64,000 nucleotides of DNA from an uncultured Muribaculaceae bacterium (GTDB lineage: Bacteria > Bacteroidota > Bacteroidia > Bacteroidales > Muribaculaceae), in NCBI GenBank assembly GCA_910579995.1, contig CAJTWH010000012.1, positions 24,922-88,921 of the forward strand, read 5' to 3'. Shown piece by piece: positions 8,955 to 17,130 of this stretch. The notes beneath the pieces are model-generated. The model did not search any database. It saw only the letters and a list, made by a program, of their open reading frames with translations, and was not told where the DNA came from. The position numbers were made by a program, and so were the translations under genes. Position 1 is the stretch's first letter, and every line of letters starts with the position of its first letter.

Positions 8955-9021
8955 CTTGAATGTTGTTTTATGAGTTTATAATATGAAAGTCGTTTTGCCG
9001 GCTCTCGTTGTTTTTAAGTTT

Positions 9022-9066
9022 CAATAATAACAACGCCGCCCGCCGACAAAGGTTCAGCAGGCGACG
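9022..9066 (-). terminator. Probable terminator after the AspT-like gene
   Basis: A 10-bp stem with two G-U pairs (CGTCGCCTGC / GCGGGCGGCG on the minus strand, 9066-9034) is followed by TTGTTATTATTG. The tail is U-rich but broken, so termination may be incomplete, allowing read-through into gadB. Confidence 0.5.
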
Positions 9067-9074
9067 CATTTTTT

Positions 9075-10775
9075 TCACGACATCATCAGCACCAATACCA
9101 CACCCCACAAGATCAGAAGGGTATTGCCGATGGCGTAGGTGACAGTATATCCCATTGCCGGAATCGAGCTGCCGATGGCGTCTTGCACTGCACCGAGCGA
9201 CGCCGTAGTGGTGCGGCTGCCCGCGCAGCAACCCAAGTTTATGGCCGCCGGGAACTTGAATATTTTCTTGCCTATGATCATACCTAAGATAAGCGGCAGT
9301 GATGTGGCTATCACACCCATGAAGAAGAGCAGGAAGCCTACTTCTTTAAGACCGCTCACAAACGACGGGCCTGAGGTAATGCCTACGACGGCGATAAACA
9401 TGTTGAGGCCGAGATTATCCATCAACCATACGGCCGCCTGGGGAATACCGCCGAATGTGGGCCGCTTTGACCGCAGCCAACCTAAAAGCAGGCCGGCGAT
9501 AAGTGCGCCGCCGCTGGTGCTCAGACTCACCGGTACCGACCCGAAGTGGATTGCAAGAGTGCCGAAGAGGCCGCCGAGGAATATGCCGAGGCCGACGAAG
9601 ATAAGATCTGTCTTGGAGCTGCGGCGGTCGGCATAGCCAAGCTCAGAGGCCGCACCGTTGACCTCGCTGCGCAAGCCCACGATATTGAGCACATCGCCTT
9701 GCTGCACCTTGACCTTGGCAAGAACCGGGATATCGACATTACCGCGATGTATGCTCTTGATCGACACGCCATACATGAACTTCGACGAGCGGAGTTGGTC
9801 AACGGTCTTGCCGGCTGATTTCTTGGATATGGTCACATCGAGGGTCTCGGCGGGGAAGTTGAGGAGTTCGGCATCGTTGACTTCATCGCCTATCCACTTC
9901 TCGTCGTCGATGATAAACTCGCGGCGTCCGCTGAGCACTATCTCATCGCCCTTGGCGATTTTGAGGGTGCTGTCGGGGTCGTGTACGGTGCCGTCGGCAG
10001 TGCGTACACGCTCTACGAAGAGCCTGCGCCCCTGATCCTTGAGATATGCCTCGATCTCTTCAATGGTCTTGCCACCCTCAAAGAAGTCGGCGCTCACCTT
10101 ATAGGCTCGGAACGCCACCGGGCGCAATGCGTTTATATAGTTGGGATCCGAAGAGGCTGCGCCCTGATTCATCTCCTTTTCAAGAGCCGCGGTCTCGGCT
10201 TTCACTTTCTTGATACCGCCCAAGAGCGCCGGGCCGAGATTGGCAAGGATATATGCCGAGCCGATAGTACCGAACACGTATGTCACGGCATAGCATACCG
10301 GTATTATCTCAAGCCACTCTTTCTGAGTCGCCTCCGGCACGCCCAAAGTGCCTATCGTGCTTGTGCCCACGCCGATTACCGCCGACATAGTCTGCGCGCC
10401 GGCAAGCAGGCCTACAGCCTCTCCGACATTATATCCCATCACTTTGGCCACGCCCCATGTGCAGAGCAGACACAGCACGCATACCACCACGGCGAAAATC
10501 ACCTGTTTGATACCGTCGCCACGCAAGGCATGGAAAAACTGCGGACCGACACTGTAGCCTATCGAGAAGAGGAACAGCAGGAAAAAGACATCTTTGAGCG
10601 GGCCGGGGATAGAAATATCCATCTGCCCCACTACCACACCCACAAGCAGCACCGATGTGACTGTACCAAGTGAAAATGACTTATACTTTAGCTGGCCGAT
10701 AAAGAAGCCCACGCCGATAGTAAGAAACACGGCCAAGGCCGGGTTTGCCCTCATTGTTTCTATAAACCAATCCAT
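9075..10775 (-). CDS. aspT: Aspartate:alanine antiporter-like transporter (AspT/YidE family)
   Basis: A 566-aa protein with the AspT/YidE architecture: about five hydrophobic segments (residues 10-180), a cytoplasmic insert with two TrkA-C/RCK_C-type domains (about 205-375), then a second membrane half (about 390-560) with glycine-rich repeats such as GCCAGSRTTTASLGAVQ. AspT exchanges aspartate for alanine and, with a decarboxylase, generates proton motive force. Next to gadB it could serve glutamate/GABA or aspartate/alanine exchange; the substrate is inferred from context only. It is probably the first gene of the acid-resistance group. A homologue lies at 45078-46739. Confidence 0.82.
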   Translation of the reverse strand: MDWFIETMRANPALAVFLTIGVGFFIGQLKYKSFSLGTVTSVLLVGVVVGQMDISIPGPLKDVFFLLFLFSIGYSVGPQFFHALRGDGIKQVIFAVVVCVLCLLCTWGVAKVMGYNVGEAVGLLAGAQTMSAVIGVGTSTIGTLGVPEATQKEWLEIIPVCYAVTYVFGTIGSAYILANLGPALLGGIKKVKAETAALEKEMNQGAASSDPNYINALRPVAFRAYKVSADFFEGGKTIEEIEAYLKDQGRRLFVERVRTADGTVHDPDSTLKIAKGDEIVLSGRREFIIDDEKWIGDEVNDAELLNFPAETLDVTISKKSAGKTVDQLRSSKFMYGVSIKSIHRGNVDIPVLAKVKVQQGDVLNIVGLRSEVNGAASELGYADRRSSKTDLIFVGLGIFLGGLFGTLAIHFGSVPVSLSTSGGALIAGLLLGWLRSKRPTFGGIPQAAVWLMDNLGLNMFIAVVGITSGPSFVSGLKEVGFLLFFMGVIATSLPLILGMIIGKKIFKFPAAINLGCCAGSRTTTASLGAVQDAIGSSIPAMGYTVTYAIGNTLLILWGVVLVLMMS

Positions 10776-11120
10776 ACAATATACTTTTAATCAATAGTTG
10801 AATATTCGTGTCTGTAATATGAATAACATTGCCGGCGCCCCAAGTGTTCCGAAAGCTCAGTTTTTTATATCATCCGGCCCAACTTTAGCAAGCTTAAGCT
10901 GAATAGGCAAAAAAGCAAAAAAGGCAATTGCCCATGGCAGGCAAGAGTTATGTTCGCTTTCATAATTCTGATTCAAAACTATAACAGGCTGTTGTAGTTT
11001 TGGACGAGATATATCTATTTGTTTATTTTTAATTATGAGTATCTATAATAGCCCCACGCCGCCATCTGCGGCTATTTGCACCGCTATTTGAAATTTTTTC
11101 ATCAAAAACATTAAAAAATA
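10776..11120. other. Non-coding gap between divergent aspT-like gene and composite regulator
   Basis: About 345 bp with no open frame I can support. It is AT-rich, with A-runs near 10910-10920. A small inverted repeat (AATAGCC at 11047-11053 and GGCTATT at 11070-11076) is present. A minus-strand -7-like CAAAACTA (10974-10981) lacks a -33 partner. The region presumably holds the control elements of the acid-resistance genes, but no recognisable operator is visible. Confidence 0.5.
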
Positions 11121-11152
11121 TTTGCAGATACCCTGCAAACTCTTTATATTTG
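11121..11152 (+). promoter_or_regulatory. Bacteroidetes-type promoter for the composite DNA-binding protein
   Basis: The -33 TTTG (11121-11124), 20-bp spacer and -7 TATATTTG (11145-11152) match consensus. The predicted start near 11158 excludes the upstream in-frame ATG at 11122 and supports ATG 11224, giving a leader of about 65 nt. Confidence 0.72.
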
Positions 11153-11223
11153 CAGTGCAAAACAATACTATAAACAACAAATCCGGTTTGCTGTTTTTCT
11201 ATAACCTGCATCTATTTAATGTG

Positions 11224-13503
11224 ATGAATGTCTACCGTAATACACCTCTGGAACAATTTACCGGCAGCCACGGACTCTCGGTAAGGGCTCTCAATGTGTG
11301 CAGATCCAACGGCATTGTCACCCTTGGCGACTTGCTCAACTGCGACCCCGAAGCCCTGCCCGGTCTGCGTAATTGCGGTGCAAAAAGCGCGGCCGAACTG
11401 TTCGCTCTGAGAGCTAAATATCTCTCGGCACCGGCCGATCTCTTTACCGACATTCTGCGCCGTGGCCTCCAAGAATCGTTCCTCAGAGCCAAACGACAAC
11501 TCTCCGACAATCAGAACCGGCTCATCGAAAAAGCAATGGGCGCTTTTGGAGTCGACGCCACAACCACCGGCTGCTTCGTGGAGACTCCTTTTCTGTTTAT
11601 CGACAATGTAGTCAAGGCAGAGCCTCAACTTCGCACTGCCATCCTCGAGGCCATGGCTGCCCTCTTCGCCGCTTGGAAAACCGAGACAGCCTCCGACGCC
11701 GAGAATTTAAGACTCCTCGACGCAAATCTTAATTATGTAGAGCAGCTCCGCGCACGATATGAGGCCGAGAATATCTTCGCCTCATTTCCCCCTACATTCC
11801 GCAGCCTCCTCAACCGCCGCTACCGCGAGAAATTCAACGCTCTCTCGGTAAGGACAGTAAACGCCATGTCGTTTCTCGCCGAACTCAAGAATGCTATTCC
11901 ATATATATTCGGCATAAGAGTCCTTGACTCCCATAAGCTCAAGAATGCCGGCGCACGCACCATCATGGAAATGCACGCCTTCCTCAACGAGCGCAAGGCC
12001 AAACTTCTCGATATTTTCACTGAAGCAAAAAACGGAGGCAAGGCGTGGGACGACCGCATGGCCTCGATGTTTGCCGCCGACATAGCCGCAAGATTCCCCT
12101 TCCTCAATCATGATGAGGTAATGCAGGTGGCCGCCACAGAAAGATTGGGTAAATCACCCCAGCCTCTTTATCTGCTGGAAAGATATGTCATGCACAGCGA
12201 TTCGCGCCCCGCAAAGATATATGCCATGCGATATGGCATAGGACGCGGGGGAAAGCGAATGCACTGCGCTGATATAGGCCGGAAGATGGGCCTCTCGGGT
12301 GAAAGGGTGAGGCAGCTCGCCGCAACCCAACTGCCTCTGCCGGTAGAGCTGTCGCAAATTCTTGCAGGCTCTCTGGCGTGGCTCAACGGCAAGGTCGTAA
12401 GCGAAGACAACCCCGCATGGCTCGCCGAAATCAATAAAGCCGCCCTCTCGGAATCAGTGCCCCAGCTGATGGCTCTGGCCACGACACTGAAACCGGAATA
12501 CATAATGGTGCAGCTCACGCCAGAGGCAAAGACTTGGCTTGTAAACCGTGAATTGCTCACCGGCGTCAACCTTATGACCTCGCTCAGACTTCTGACGCAG
12601 ACTATCGAGATGAGGCGCACAAAGAGCGAGACTTTCTCGGTAGCCCCATATATATTCATGGGTAAGGCACGCGATGAGTTCCATGCCGACGTAGAGGCGC
12701 TCCACCAGATCTATCTTGAATGTATATCACATTGCAACAATGTGATTGTCAATCCCGACGGCACTTTTACGGCTACCCCGAACAAGCTCGACATCATCAG
12801 TGCCCTCGAAGACGTTCTTGAGAAGCTCGGCAAATCCGTCTCTTATTCAGAGCTGTGCGACGCTTTCGACAAGAGCAATCCCGGACAGCTCTCCGACACC
12901 CGCCGGCAACTCCGGTCATATATCTTCCGCAGCAAGCTCATCGCTCCCGTTGGCCGCTCGGGCCGATATGTGATGAAACATTGGGAAAACGCATTCTCCG
13001 GCACTGTGGTGCAATGCATGGCCATGGAGCTCAAGAATGCCGGCGAGCCGCTCTCGGCAAGCGAGCTCCACAAGAGAGTGAAGAAATTCTTCCCCACAAC
13101 AAGCGTCAACAGCATAAACGTTTTCGCATATCTCGATAAAGGCCGTACCATAATCATGCTGCCGGACAAACGCTATGTCCTCGCCGGCACGGGCTACGAC
13201 AGTCTCGCCGGCAACAACCGACGCTGTGTGTCGTTCGACTCGCGCTTTGAGGCGCTGGAGGCTTTCGTGGGCGAACACCGCCGCTTCCCACTGCTCAGCG
13301 ACGCCAAGCACGTGTCGCTGCGCCGATGGCTCGACAATGTAAGGCACGGAGTGGTGGTATTGCCATATCGCCAGCGTGCAAGGCTCGATGATTTCATCCG
13401 GCGCAATCTCACCTTACCTACGACCAGCTCTCAGGCTTCTTTCCGCAGGCATGTCCACAGTGTGATACAGCATGTATGCCGCTTCGGAGCCATGCCAACC
13501 TAG
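11224..13503 (+). CDS. Composite DNA-binding protein: two RNAP alpha-CTD-like modules, sigma-region-4-like HTH, winged-helix-like and helicase-associated modules
   Basis: 759 aa, no single known family. Modules read by eye: (1) residues about 19-67 match the RNA polymerase alpha C-terminal domain pattern (RALNVCRSNGIVTLGDLL ... GAKSAAEL); (2) about 205-255 repeat it more weakly (SVRTVNAM ... NAGARTIMEM); (3) about 325-375 match sigma-70 region 4 (AMRYGIG ... IGRKMGLSGERVRQL); (4) about 520-590 and 596-655 look like two winged-helix units (SYSELCDAF, SASELHKRV); (5) about 668-725 match the helicase-associated module (FDSRFEALEAFVGEHRRFP ... LRRWLDNVRHG). Inferred: a nucleoid or transcription factor contacting DNA through RNAP-derived folds. 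The frame stops at TAG 13501-13503, but coding-like sequence continues (13504-13632). Divergent from the acid-resistance genes; no evidence it controls them. Confidence 0.72.
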   Translation: MNVYRNTPLEQFTGSHGLSVRALNVCRSNGIVTLGDLLNCDPEALPGLRNCGAKSAAELFALRAKYLSAPADLFTDILRRGLQESFLRAKRQLSDNQNRLIEKAMGAFGVDATTTGCFVETPFLFIDNVVKAEPQLRTAILEAMAALFAAWKTETASDAENLRLLDANLNYVEQLRARYEAENIFASFPPTFRSLLNRRYREKFNALSVRTVNAMSFLAELKNAIPYIFGIRVLDSHKLKNAGARTIMEMHAFLNERKAKLLDIFTEAKNGGKAWDDRMASMFAADIAARFPFLNHDEVMQVAATERLGKSPQPLYLLERYVMHSDSRPAKIYAMRYGIGRGGKRMHCADIGRKMGLSGERVRQLAATQLPLPVELSQILAGSLAWLNGKVVSEDNPAWLAEINKAALSESVPQLMALATTLKPEYIMVQLTPEAKTWLVNRELLTGVNLMTSLRLLTQTIEMRRTKSETFSVAPYIFMGKARDEFHADVEALHQIYLECISHCNNVIVNPDGTFTATPNKLDIISALEDVLEKLGKSVSYSELCDAFDKSNPGQLSDTRRQLRSYIFRSKLIAPVGRSGRYVMKHWENAFSGTVVQCMAMELKNAGEPLSASELHKRVKKFFPTTSVNSINVFAYLDKGRTIIMLPDKRYVLAGTGYDSLAGNNRRCVSFDSRFEALEAFVGEHRRFPLLSDAKHVSLRRWLDNVRHGVVVLPYRQRARLDDFIRRNLTLPTTSSQASFRRHVHSVIQHVCRFGAMPT

Positions 13504-13632
13504 GCCAACGGTGCGATCGACTATCATTGGCTCCAACGCATAAGGCAGTCAAAACGCCCCTACGGCGACCTGCGCGACGCCGACTACCTCCACCTGCAGT
13601 CATTCCTCTCCAACTTCGGCTATACCATCTGA
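13504..13632 (+). pseudogene. In-frame continuation of the composite protein beyond TAG (cut-off C-terminus)
   Basis: Directly after the TAG, the same frame stays open for 42 codons to TGA 13630-13632. It encodes a helical segment with YHWLQRIRQSKRP, then GDLRDADYLHLQSFL. This lines up with the WLDNVRHG ... QRARLDDFI half of the preceding helicase-associated module, so it is the second half of another such repeat. One C-to-T change (CAG to TAG) would explain the stop. Alternatives: sequencing error or amber read-through. Not independently translated, as no start codon is present. Confidence 0.6.
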
Positions 13633-13724
13633 CCCGCCCGTCTGAATGTCGTAAATATAAAATATACCCGCATACTTTTGCAGAATATGCGGGTTTTGTA
13701 AAATATACTTTATATTTTCGCGGT

Positions 13725-14321
13725 CTATTTGCGGTAGATCACCTTCGACGGCGCCCACTTGTCTTTGGGAGTTGACGGTGCTTTGGGATAGCCCAGCGAT
13801 ATGATATTGAAAGGCTCGAGATTAGCCGGCAGGTCGAGGATGGCGCGAAGCTTCTCGGCACGCTCCTCTACCGGATATATGCCGCACCATACTCCGCCAA
13901 GACCCAAGGCATGGGCGGCAAGAAGTATATTCTCGGTAGCTGCCGAGCAGTCAAGAGTCCAATTGCCTATCCGACGGGTATCGCCGGTGAAAGTATTGTC
14001 AATATTGCCGCAGACAACTATTGCCAGCGGAGCCGACGCCACCATCTTGGCGGTCTTGAAACTTGCCGCGATAGAGTCTTTGACAGCGTCATTGCTTATC
14101 ACGACAAAGGTCCAAGGCTGCTTGTTTACCGCACTCGGAGCTGCCATGCCGGCGCGGAGAAGAGTCTCCACAATCTCATCGGGGATAGCGCGGTCGGAGT
14201 AAGCACGCACACTCGTGCGCGTCATTATGCAGTCGATGACTGCATTGTCGGTCTGCGCACTCACTTCAAGTGCGCCCACCACTGCCATTATAAGCAGAAA
14301 AAACAGATTTTTGAAAGTCAT
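13725..14321 (-). CDS. Nitroreductase family protein with signal peptide
   Basis: A 198-aa FMN-dependent nitroreductase-like protein. After a hydrophobic signal (residues 1-22, ending VSAQ), the family start TRTSVRAYSDRAIP is visible with the FMN-phosphate-binding arginines, followed by LLRAGMAAPSAVNKQPWTFVV and the glycine-rich HALGLGGVWCGIYP. It reduces nitro compounds, quinones or flavins with NAD(P)H. A predicted export signal on a flavin enzyme is common for Bacteroidales members of this family; the physiological substrate is unknown. Single gene on the minus strand, convergent with the composite regulator. Confidence 0.85.
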   Translation of the reverse strand: MTFKNLFFLLIMAVVGALEVSAQTDNAVIDCIMTRTSVRAYSDRAIPDEIVETLLRAGMAAPSAVNKQPWTFVVISNDAVKDSIAASFKTAKMVASAPLAIVVCGNIDNTFTGDTRRIGNWTLDCSAATENILLAAHALGLGGVWCGIYPVEERAEKLRAILDLPANLEPFNIISLGYPKAPSTPKDKWAPSKVIYRK

Positions 14322-14439
14322 ATAAAATTCAATTTTCAGGCTCTGATGGAAATTTTTTGGTCGTCAGAGGGGTTGTTTTGGCATAAAAACAGGCCATTTA
14401 ACACTCTCAACGGAAATTTTAGGGAATGTTAACAATTTC

Positions 14440-15705
14440 TTACCAGCCTCCGGAGGCACCGCCGCCGCCGGTCATACCACCGCCGAAACCGCCTCCACCG
14501 AAGCCGCCTCCACCTCCGAAGCCGTTGCCTCCCCGACCTCCGCCGCTGATGATTACCGGCGCAACGAGCATGGGCAAGATATAACGCTTGGCATTGACGT
14601 GGCCGCAGTTGAGACAGGTATATTCTTTCACGCCCTCACCGCGGCTCACCGTCGTAGGCTGACGCAATATGCGGTCGCGGGTAAGACGACAGGCGCGCGA
14701 GTGGCACAGCTCGCAGGGCGTATAGCCCGAGTTGGCGTTGACGTAGGGCTCTATATCAGTCTCGCCGCACTTGGGGCACAGCCATACGTCGTAATCCACC
14801 GAGCCTATGCGCTCTTCGGTATCCTGAGCCTGCGAGAGATAGTCATTGTCGTGCACCTCATCTACCTTCGTCATCTTGGTGCCGCAATGCGGACACTTAC
14901 GCGGGGCATTGCGCAGGCGGCCCATAGAGAGCAACAATGGTACCGAAGCTATCGCCGGCACGCCGAGGCCGAAGAATGTAAAGGCGAGATATACCGGTTT
15001 GAGATGGCTCAGGGCCATATATCTGTCGTGGCGCGATTTACCTCGTGAGCTATAAAGGGTGATAAGAAATACTATCAACAACACCAAGGCTATCATCCCG
15101 GCGATGGCGAAATAGGTATGGAAAAACGACTTCAGATCCACCTCCTCACTCTCTGAGGCGAAATCGGCGTCGGCCATCGAAGAGCGTATCTCCTCGGCAG
15201 CCTCGGGGTCGGTGAGGATGGTGCCTATAGTCTGCGACGCAGCCACTATACCCTCGTCATAGTCGCCGCGGCGGAATGCCGGGAACATCTGATTGCGCAG
15301 AATGCCTGCGCATACGACATCGGGAAGCACCCCCTCGAGACCATAGCCGGGGCGTATGGCAGCCTTGCGCAAATCCTTGGCCACGAGAATGAGCAGGCCG
15401 TTGTCGACATCGCTCTTGCCGAGCCCCCACTTGGTGAAAAGGTCGGTGGCAAAGCCGTCGATATCGCCTCCCTCGATATCATCCACTATCACCACCACAG
15501 CCTCGGCCGAGGTAGAGCGGCGTATCGTGCGCATTATCTCATCGGTTTGGGCAAGAGCCTGCGGCGAGAGTATGCCGTCGGGGTCGGATACAAAACGAGT
15601 GCTGTCGGCCAGATGCACATTCGGTATCTGATCGACAGTATAAGTTGCCGCAAAGGCGGCCAGAGAGAGTAATAAGATATTAAGTACTGCTAATATACGC
15701 TTCAT
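14440..15705 (-). CDS. TPM domain protein with zinc-ribbon-like cysteines and Gly-rich tail
   Basis: 421 aa. A signal peptide (residues 1-19) is followed by a TPM domain (about 33-165; SRFVSDPDGILS-type start, LLILVAKDLRKAAIRPGYGLEG core) that sits in the periplasm in family members. Two transmembrane segments (about 195-217 and 240-262) follow. Then come four paired-cysteine motifs (CPHCGTK, CPKCGET, CELCHSR, CLNCGHVN) resembling double zinc ribbons, and a C-terminal run of glycines (about 385-421). TPM proteins are tied to photosystem repair or membrane-protein quality control; function here is unknown. The ATG overlaps the stop of the next upstream gene by 4 bp, so it is translationally coupled to the YtxH/holin-like set. 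Confidence 0.8.
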   Translation of the reverse strand: MKRILAVLNILLLSLAAFAATYTVDQIPNVHLADSTRFVSDPDGILSPQALAQTDEIMRTIRRSTSAEAVVVIVDDIEGGDIDGFATDLFTKWGLGKSDVDNGLLILVAKDLRKAAIRPGYGLEGVLPDVVCAGILRNQMFPAFRRGDYDEGIVAASQTIGTILTDPEAAEEIRSSMADADFASESEEVDLKSFFHTYFAIAGMIALVLLIVFLITLYSSRGKSRHDRYMALSHLKPVYLAFTFFGLGVPAIASVPLLLSMGRLRNAPRKCPHCGTKMTKVDEVHDNDYLSQAQDTEERIGSVDYDVWLCPKCGETDIEPYVNANSGYTPCELCHSRACRLTRDRILRQPTTVSRGEGVKEYTCLNCGHVNAKRYILPMLVAPVIISGGGRGGNGFGGGGGFGGGGFGGGMTGGGGASGGW

Positions 15706-15995
15706 TTCTTACGGCGGAAAACTGGTGCTGCCATGCGGAAAAGACGTATGGCGAAGAAAGCATATTCGGCCACGGTGAAAGCGCCGGCCACTCGCGACAA
15801 TATCGACGAACGTCCGCCAAGCAAGGGTGCTTTCTGCTTGCATTGGTCTACGGCGGCGCTGAGCTTGAACTTCTGTATCTCCATCCTCGCCTGTACCAAG
15901 GCGCGACGCATGCGTATCTGGTCAAGGGTATAGCCCGCCCACTGGATGTCTTCTTCTTTAGGATACGGGGGTAGATTGATCATGGCCGGTTTCAT
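15702..15995 (-). CDS. Small conserved-type protein of the YtxH/holin operon, unknown function
   Basis: 97 aa, not recognised by family. It contains a charged helical stretch (residues about 15-55, rich in Arg, Lys, Gln) and a weakly hydrophobic C-terminal segment (VAEYAFFAIRLFRMAAPVF) ending in basic residues RRKK, suggesting a peripheral or single-pass membrane protein. It overlaps the upstream holin-like gene by 38 bp and the downstream TPM gene by 4 bp, which supports real translation. Confidence 0.7.
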   Translation of the reverse strand: MKPAMINLPPYPKEEDIQWAGYTLDQIRMRRALVQARMEIQKFKLSAAVDQCKQKAPLLGGRSSILSRVAGAFTVAEYAFFAIRLFRMAAPVFRRKK

Positions 15996-16350
15996 TTTGT
16001 GACGGCGCCGGAAGCAATATCGAACTGATAAACCGCGCTATCGGATTGAGAAGTAGAGCCTTGCGGCAAGCGACAAGGACTATGAGCAACACAATATAGA
16101 ACCCCGCCACGATGACAAACGACCAAAGCGGGCTCAGGCTCTGAGCCAAAGCTATGCCTACTGCGATGGAAACAAACACCAGTGCCACCGTGACTATTAT
16201 CGTCAGCAGCGACGCAAGCGCTATGGTAGCCAGCAGCCGCGTGAGCTTCTCGGCCACGTTGAGACGTGTGTCTTCTATCAGCAACTTGAGATATTTGCTC
16301 AAGATCTGCCCTATACCCGAAAGGCTGCCGGGATTGTCGTGCGTGTCCAT
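15958..16350 (-). CDS. Phage holin family protein (holin-X / DUF1469 type)
   Basis: 130 aa. A cytoplasmic helix (about 10-38, YLKLLIEDTRLNVAEKLTRL) precedes two long hydrophobic helices (about 40-68 and 74-98), as in the DUF1469 'holin-X' family. Despite the name, these are chromosomal membrane proteins often next to YtxH-type proteins, not proven lysis proteins. The start at ATG 16350 (MDTHDNPGSLSG) is preferred over a longer frame because the extra residues are low-complexity and not family-like. In series with two YtxH genes upstream. Confidence 0.78.
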   Translation of the reverse strand: MDTHDNPGSLSGIGQILSKYLKLLIEDTRLNVAEKLTRLLATIALASLLTIIVTVALVFVSIAVGIALAQSLSPLWSFVIVAGFYIVLLIVLVACRKALLLNPIARFISSILLPAPSQNETGHDQSTPVS

Positions 16351-16427
16351 AATGTGATTGTATTGATTCAGAAAAAAAGAGGGGAAGAGCGGAGACCCGC
16401 CGGGGGCAGGCCTCCCTGTCAACATGA

Positions 16428-16622
16428 TTATTTCTTTGACTCCTCTACTTCAGAAGCGATGAGCTCTACGAGTTCGTCTACATCATCGGCTGCGATGATA
16501 CCTTTCTTCTGGAGTATGAGGCGGATACGTTCGCGGAGTTCCTCGCCTGTGGTGGGAGTGAGGAGAGCGGTGGCGGCAGCGCCTACGGCGGCGCCGACAA
16601 GGAAAGTCATTAATCCTTTCAT
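16428..16622 (-). CDS. YtxH-like small membrane protein (second of pair)
   Basis: 64 aa: a single glycine/alanine-rich transmembrane helix (residues 4-22, VGAAVGAAATALLTP) followed by a GEELRERIR-type helix and an acidic tail. This is the YtxH arrangement. It closely parallels the neighbouring 67-aa protein (16714-16917), so the two are tandem paralogues. YtxH proteins are general-stress associated in Bacillus; molecular role unknown. Confidence 0.8.
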   Translation of the reverse strand: MKGLMTFLVGAAVGAAATALLTPTTGEELRERIRLILQKKGIIAADDVDELVELIASEVEESKK

Positions 16623-16713
16623 GGGTGCGGTATATGTTTACAAGTTACAGGTTTACAGGCTCGGGCTCTTCAGCCTTGCACCCATAAACCCGGATTCATT
16701 TCTGAACCTCAAA

Positions 16714-16917
16714 TTATTTTACTTCTTTGATTTCTTCTGCAATCTGATCAGCGAGACTCTCGAGGTCACCCTCCTTGATACCCGGCACATGGCTGCGGAT
16801 ATAAGAGCGGATGGCGGCGCGGGTGTCGCTGCCTTTCTGGGGAGCAAGAAGAAGTGCGGTTGCTGCGCCTACGAGGGCGCCGCCGATAGCGGCGATGATA
16901 ATGGGAAGTCCTTTCAT
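16714..16917 (-). CDS. YtxH-like small membrane protein (first of pair)
   Basis: 67 aa: MKGLPIIIAAIGGALVGAA opens a glycine-rich transmembrane helix, followed by LLLAPQKGSDTRAAIRSYI, the typical YtxH junction, and an acidic amphipathic tail. It is the first gene of the leftward set and has a good promoter (16965-16997). Tandem paralogue of 16428-16622. Confidence 0.82.
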   Translation of the reverse strand: MKGLPIIIAAIGGALVGAATALLLAPQKGSDTRAAIRSYIRSHVPGIKEGDLESLADQIAEEIKEVK

Positions 16918-16964
16918 TGTTATGCGTTTTTTGGTTTGTTAGTAGTTTACTTTCTTAAAACATA

Positions 16965-16997
16965 CAAAGGTAACAAAAAGTTCCCGACTCTTGCAAA
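16965..16997 (-). promoter_or_regulatory. Promoter of the YtxH/holin/TPM gene set
   Basis: On the minus strand a -33 TTTG (16997-16994) is followed after 21 bp by a -7 TACCTTTG (16972-16965). Start near 16960, about 40 nt before the first YtxH gene. Confidence 0.65.
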
Positions 16998-17057
16998 CAA
17001 ATTTGCCATTATCCTCCGTTTTATCCATTTCTAAAGCTCTAATACCTGAAAAATTAT

Positions 17058-17088
17058 TTTGAATTTTAGAGTTTATTGATTAATTTTG
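17058..17088 (+). promoter_or_regulatory. Promoter at the left border of the AT-rich island
   Basis: The -33 TTTG (17058-17061), 19-bp spacer and -7 TAATTTTG (17081-17088) give a predicted start near 17095 for the gene at 17131. Confidence 0.65.
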
Positions 17089-17130
17089 TGGGGAATAGTA
17101 GTTCAAAGAAATAATTAAACCCAACAAATA

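Noticed and set aside
9075..10775. Potassium channel of the acid-resistance cluster (TrkA-C domains)
   Set aside because: The RCK_C domains lie between two AspT/YidE membrane halves; there is no channel selectivity filter.
15958..16350. Prophage holin indicating a phage remnant
   Set aside because: The protein is of the chromosomal DUF1469 type next to YtxH genes; no phage structural, lysis or integrase gene is nearby.
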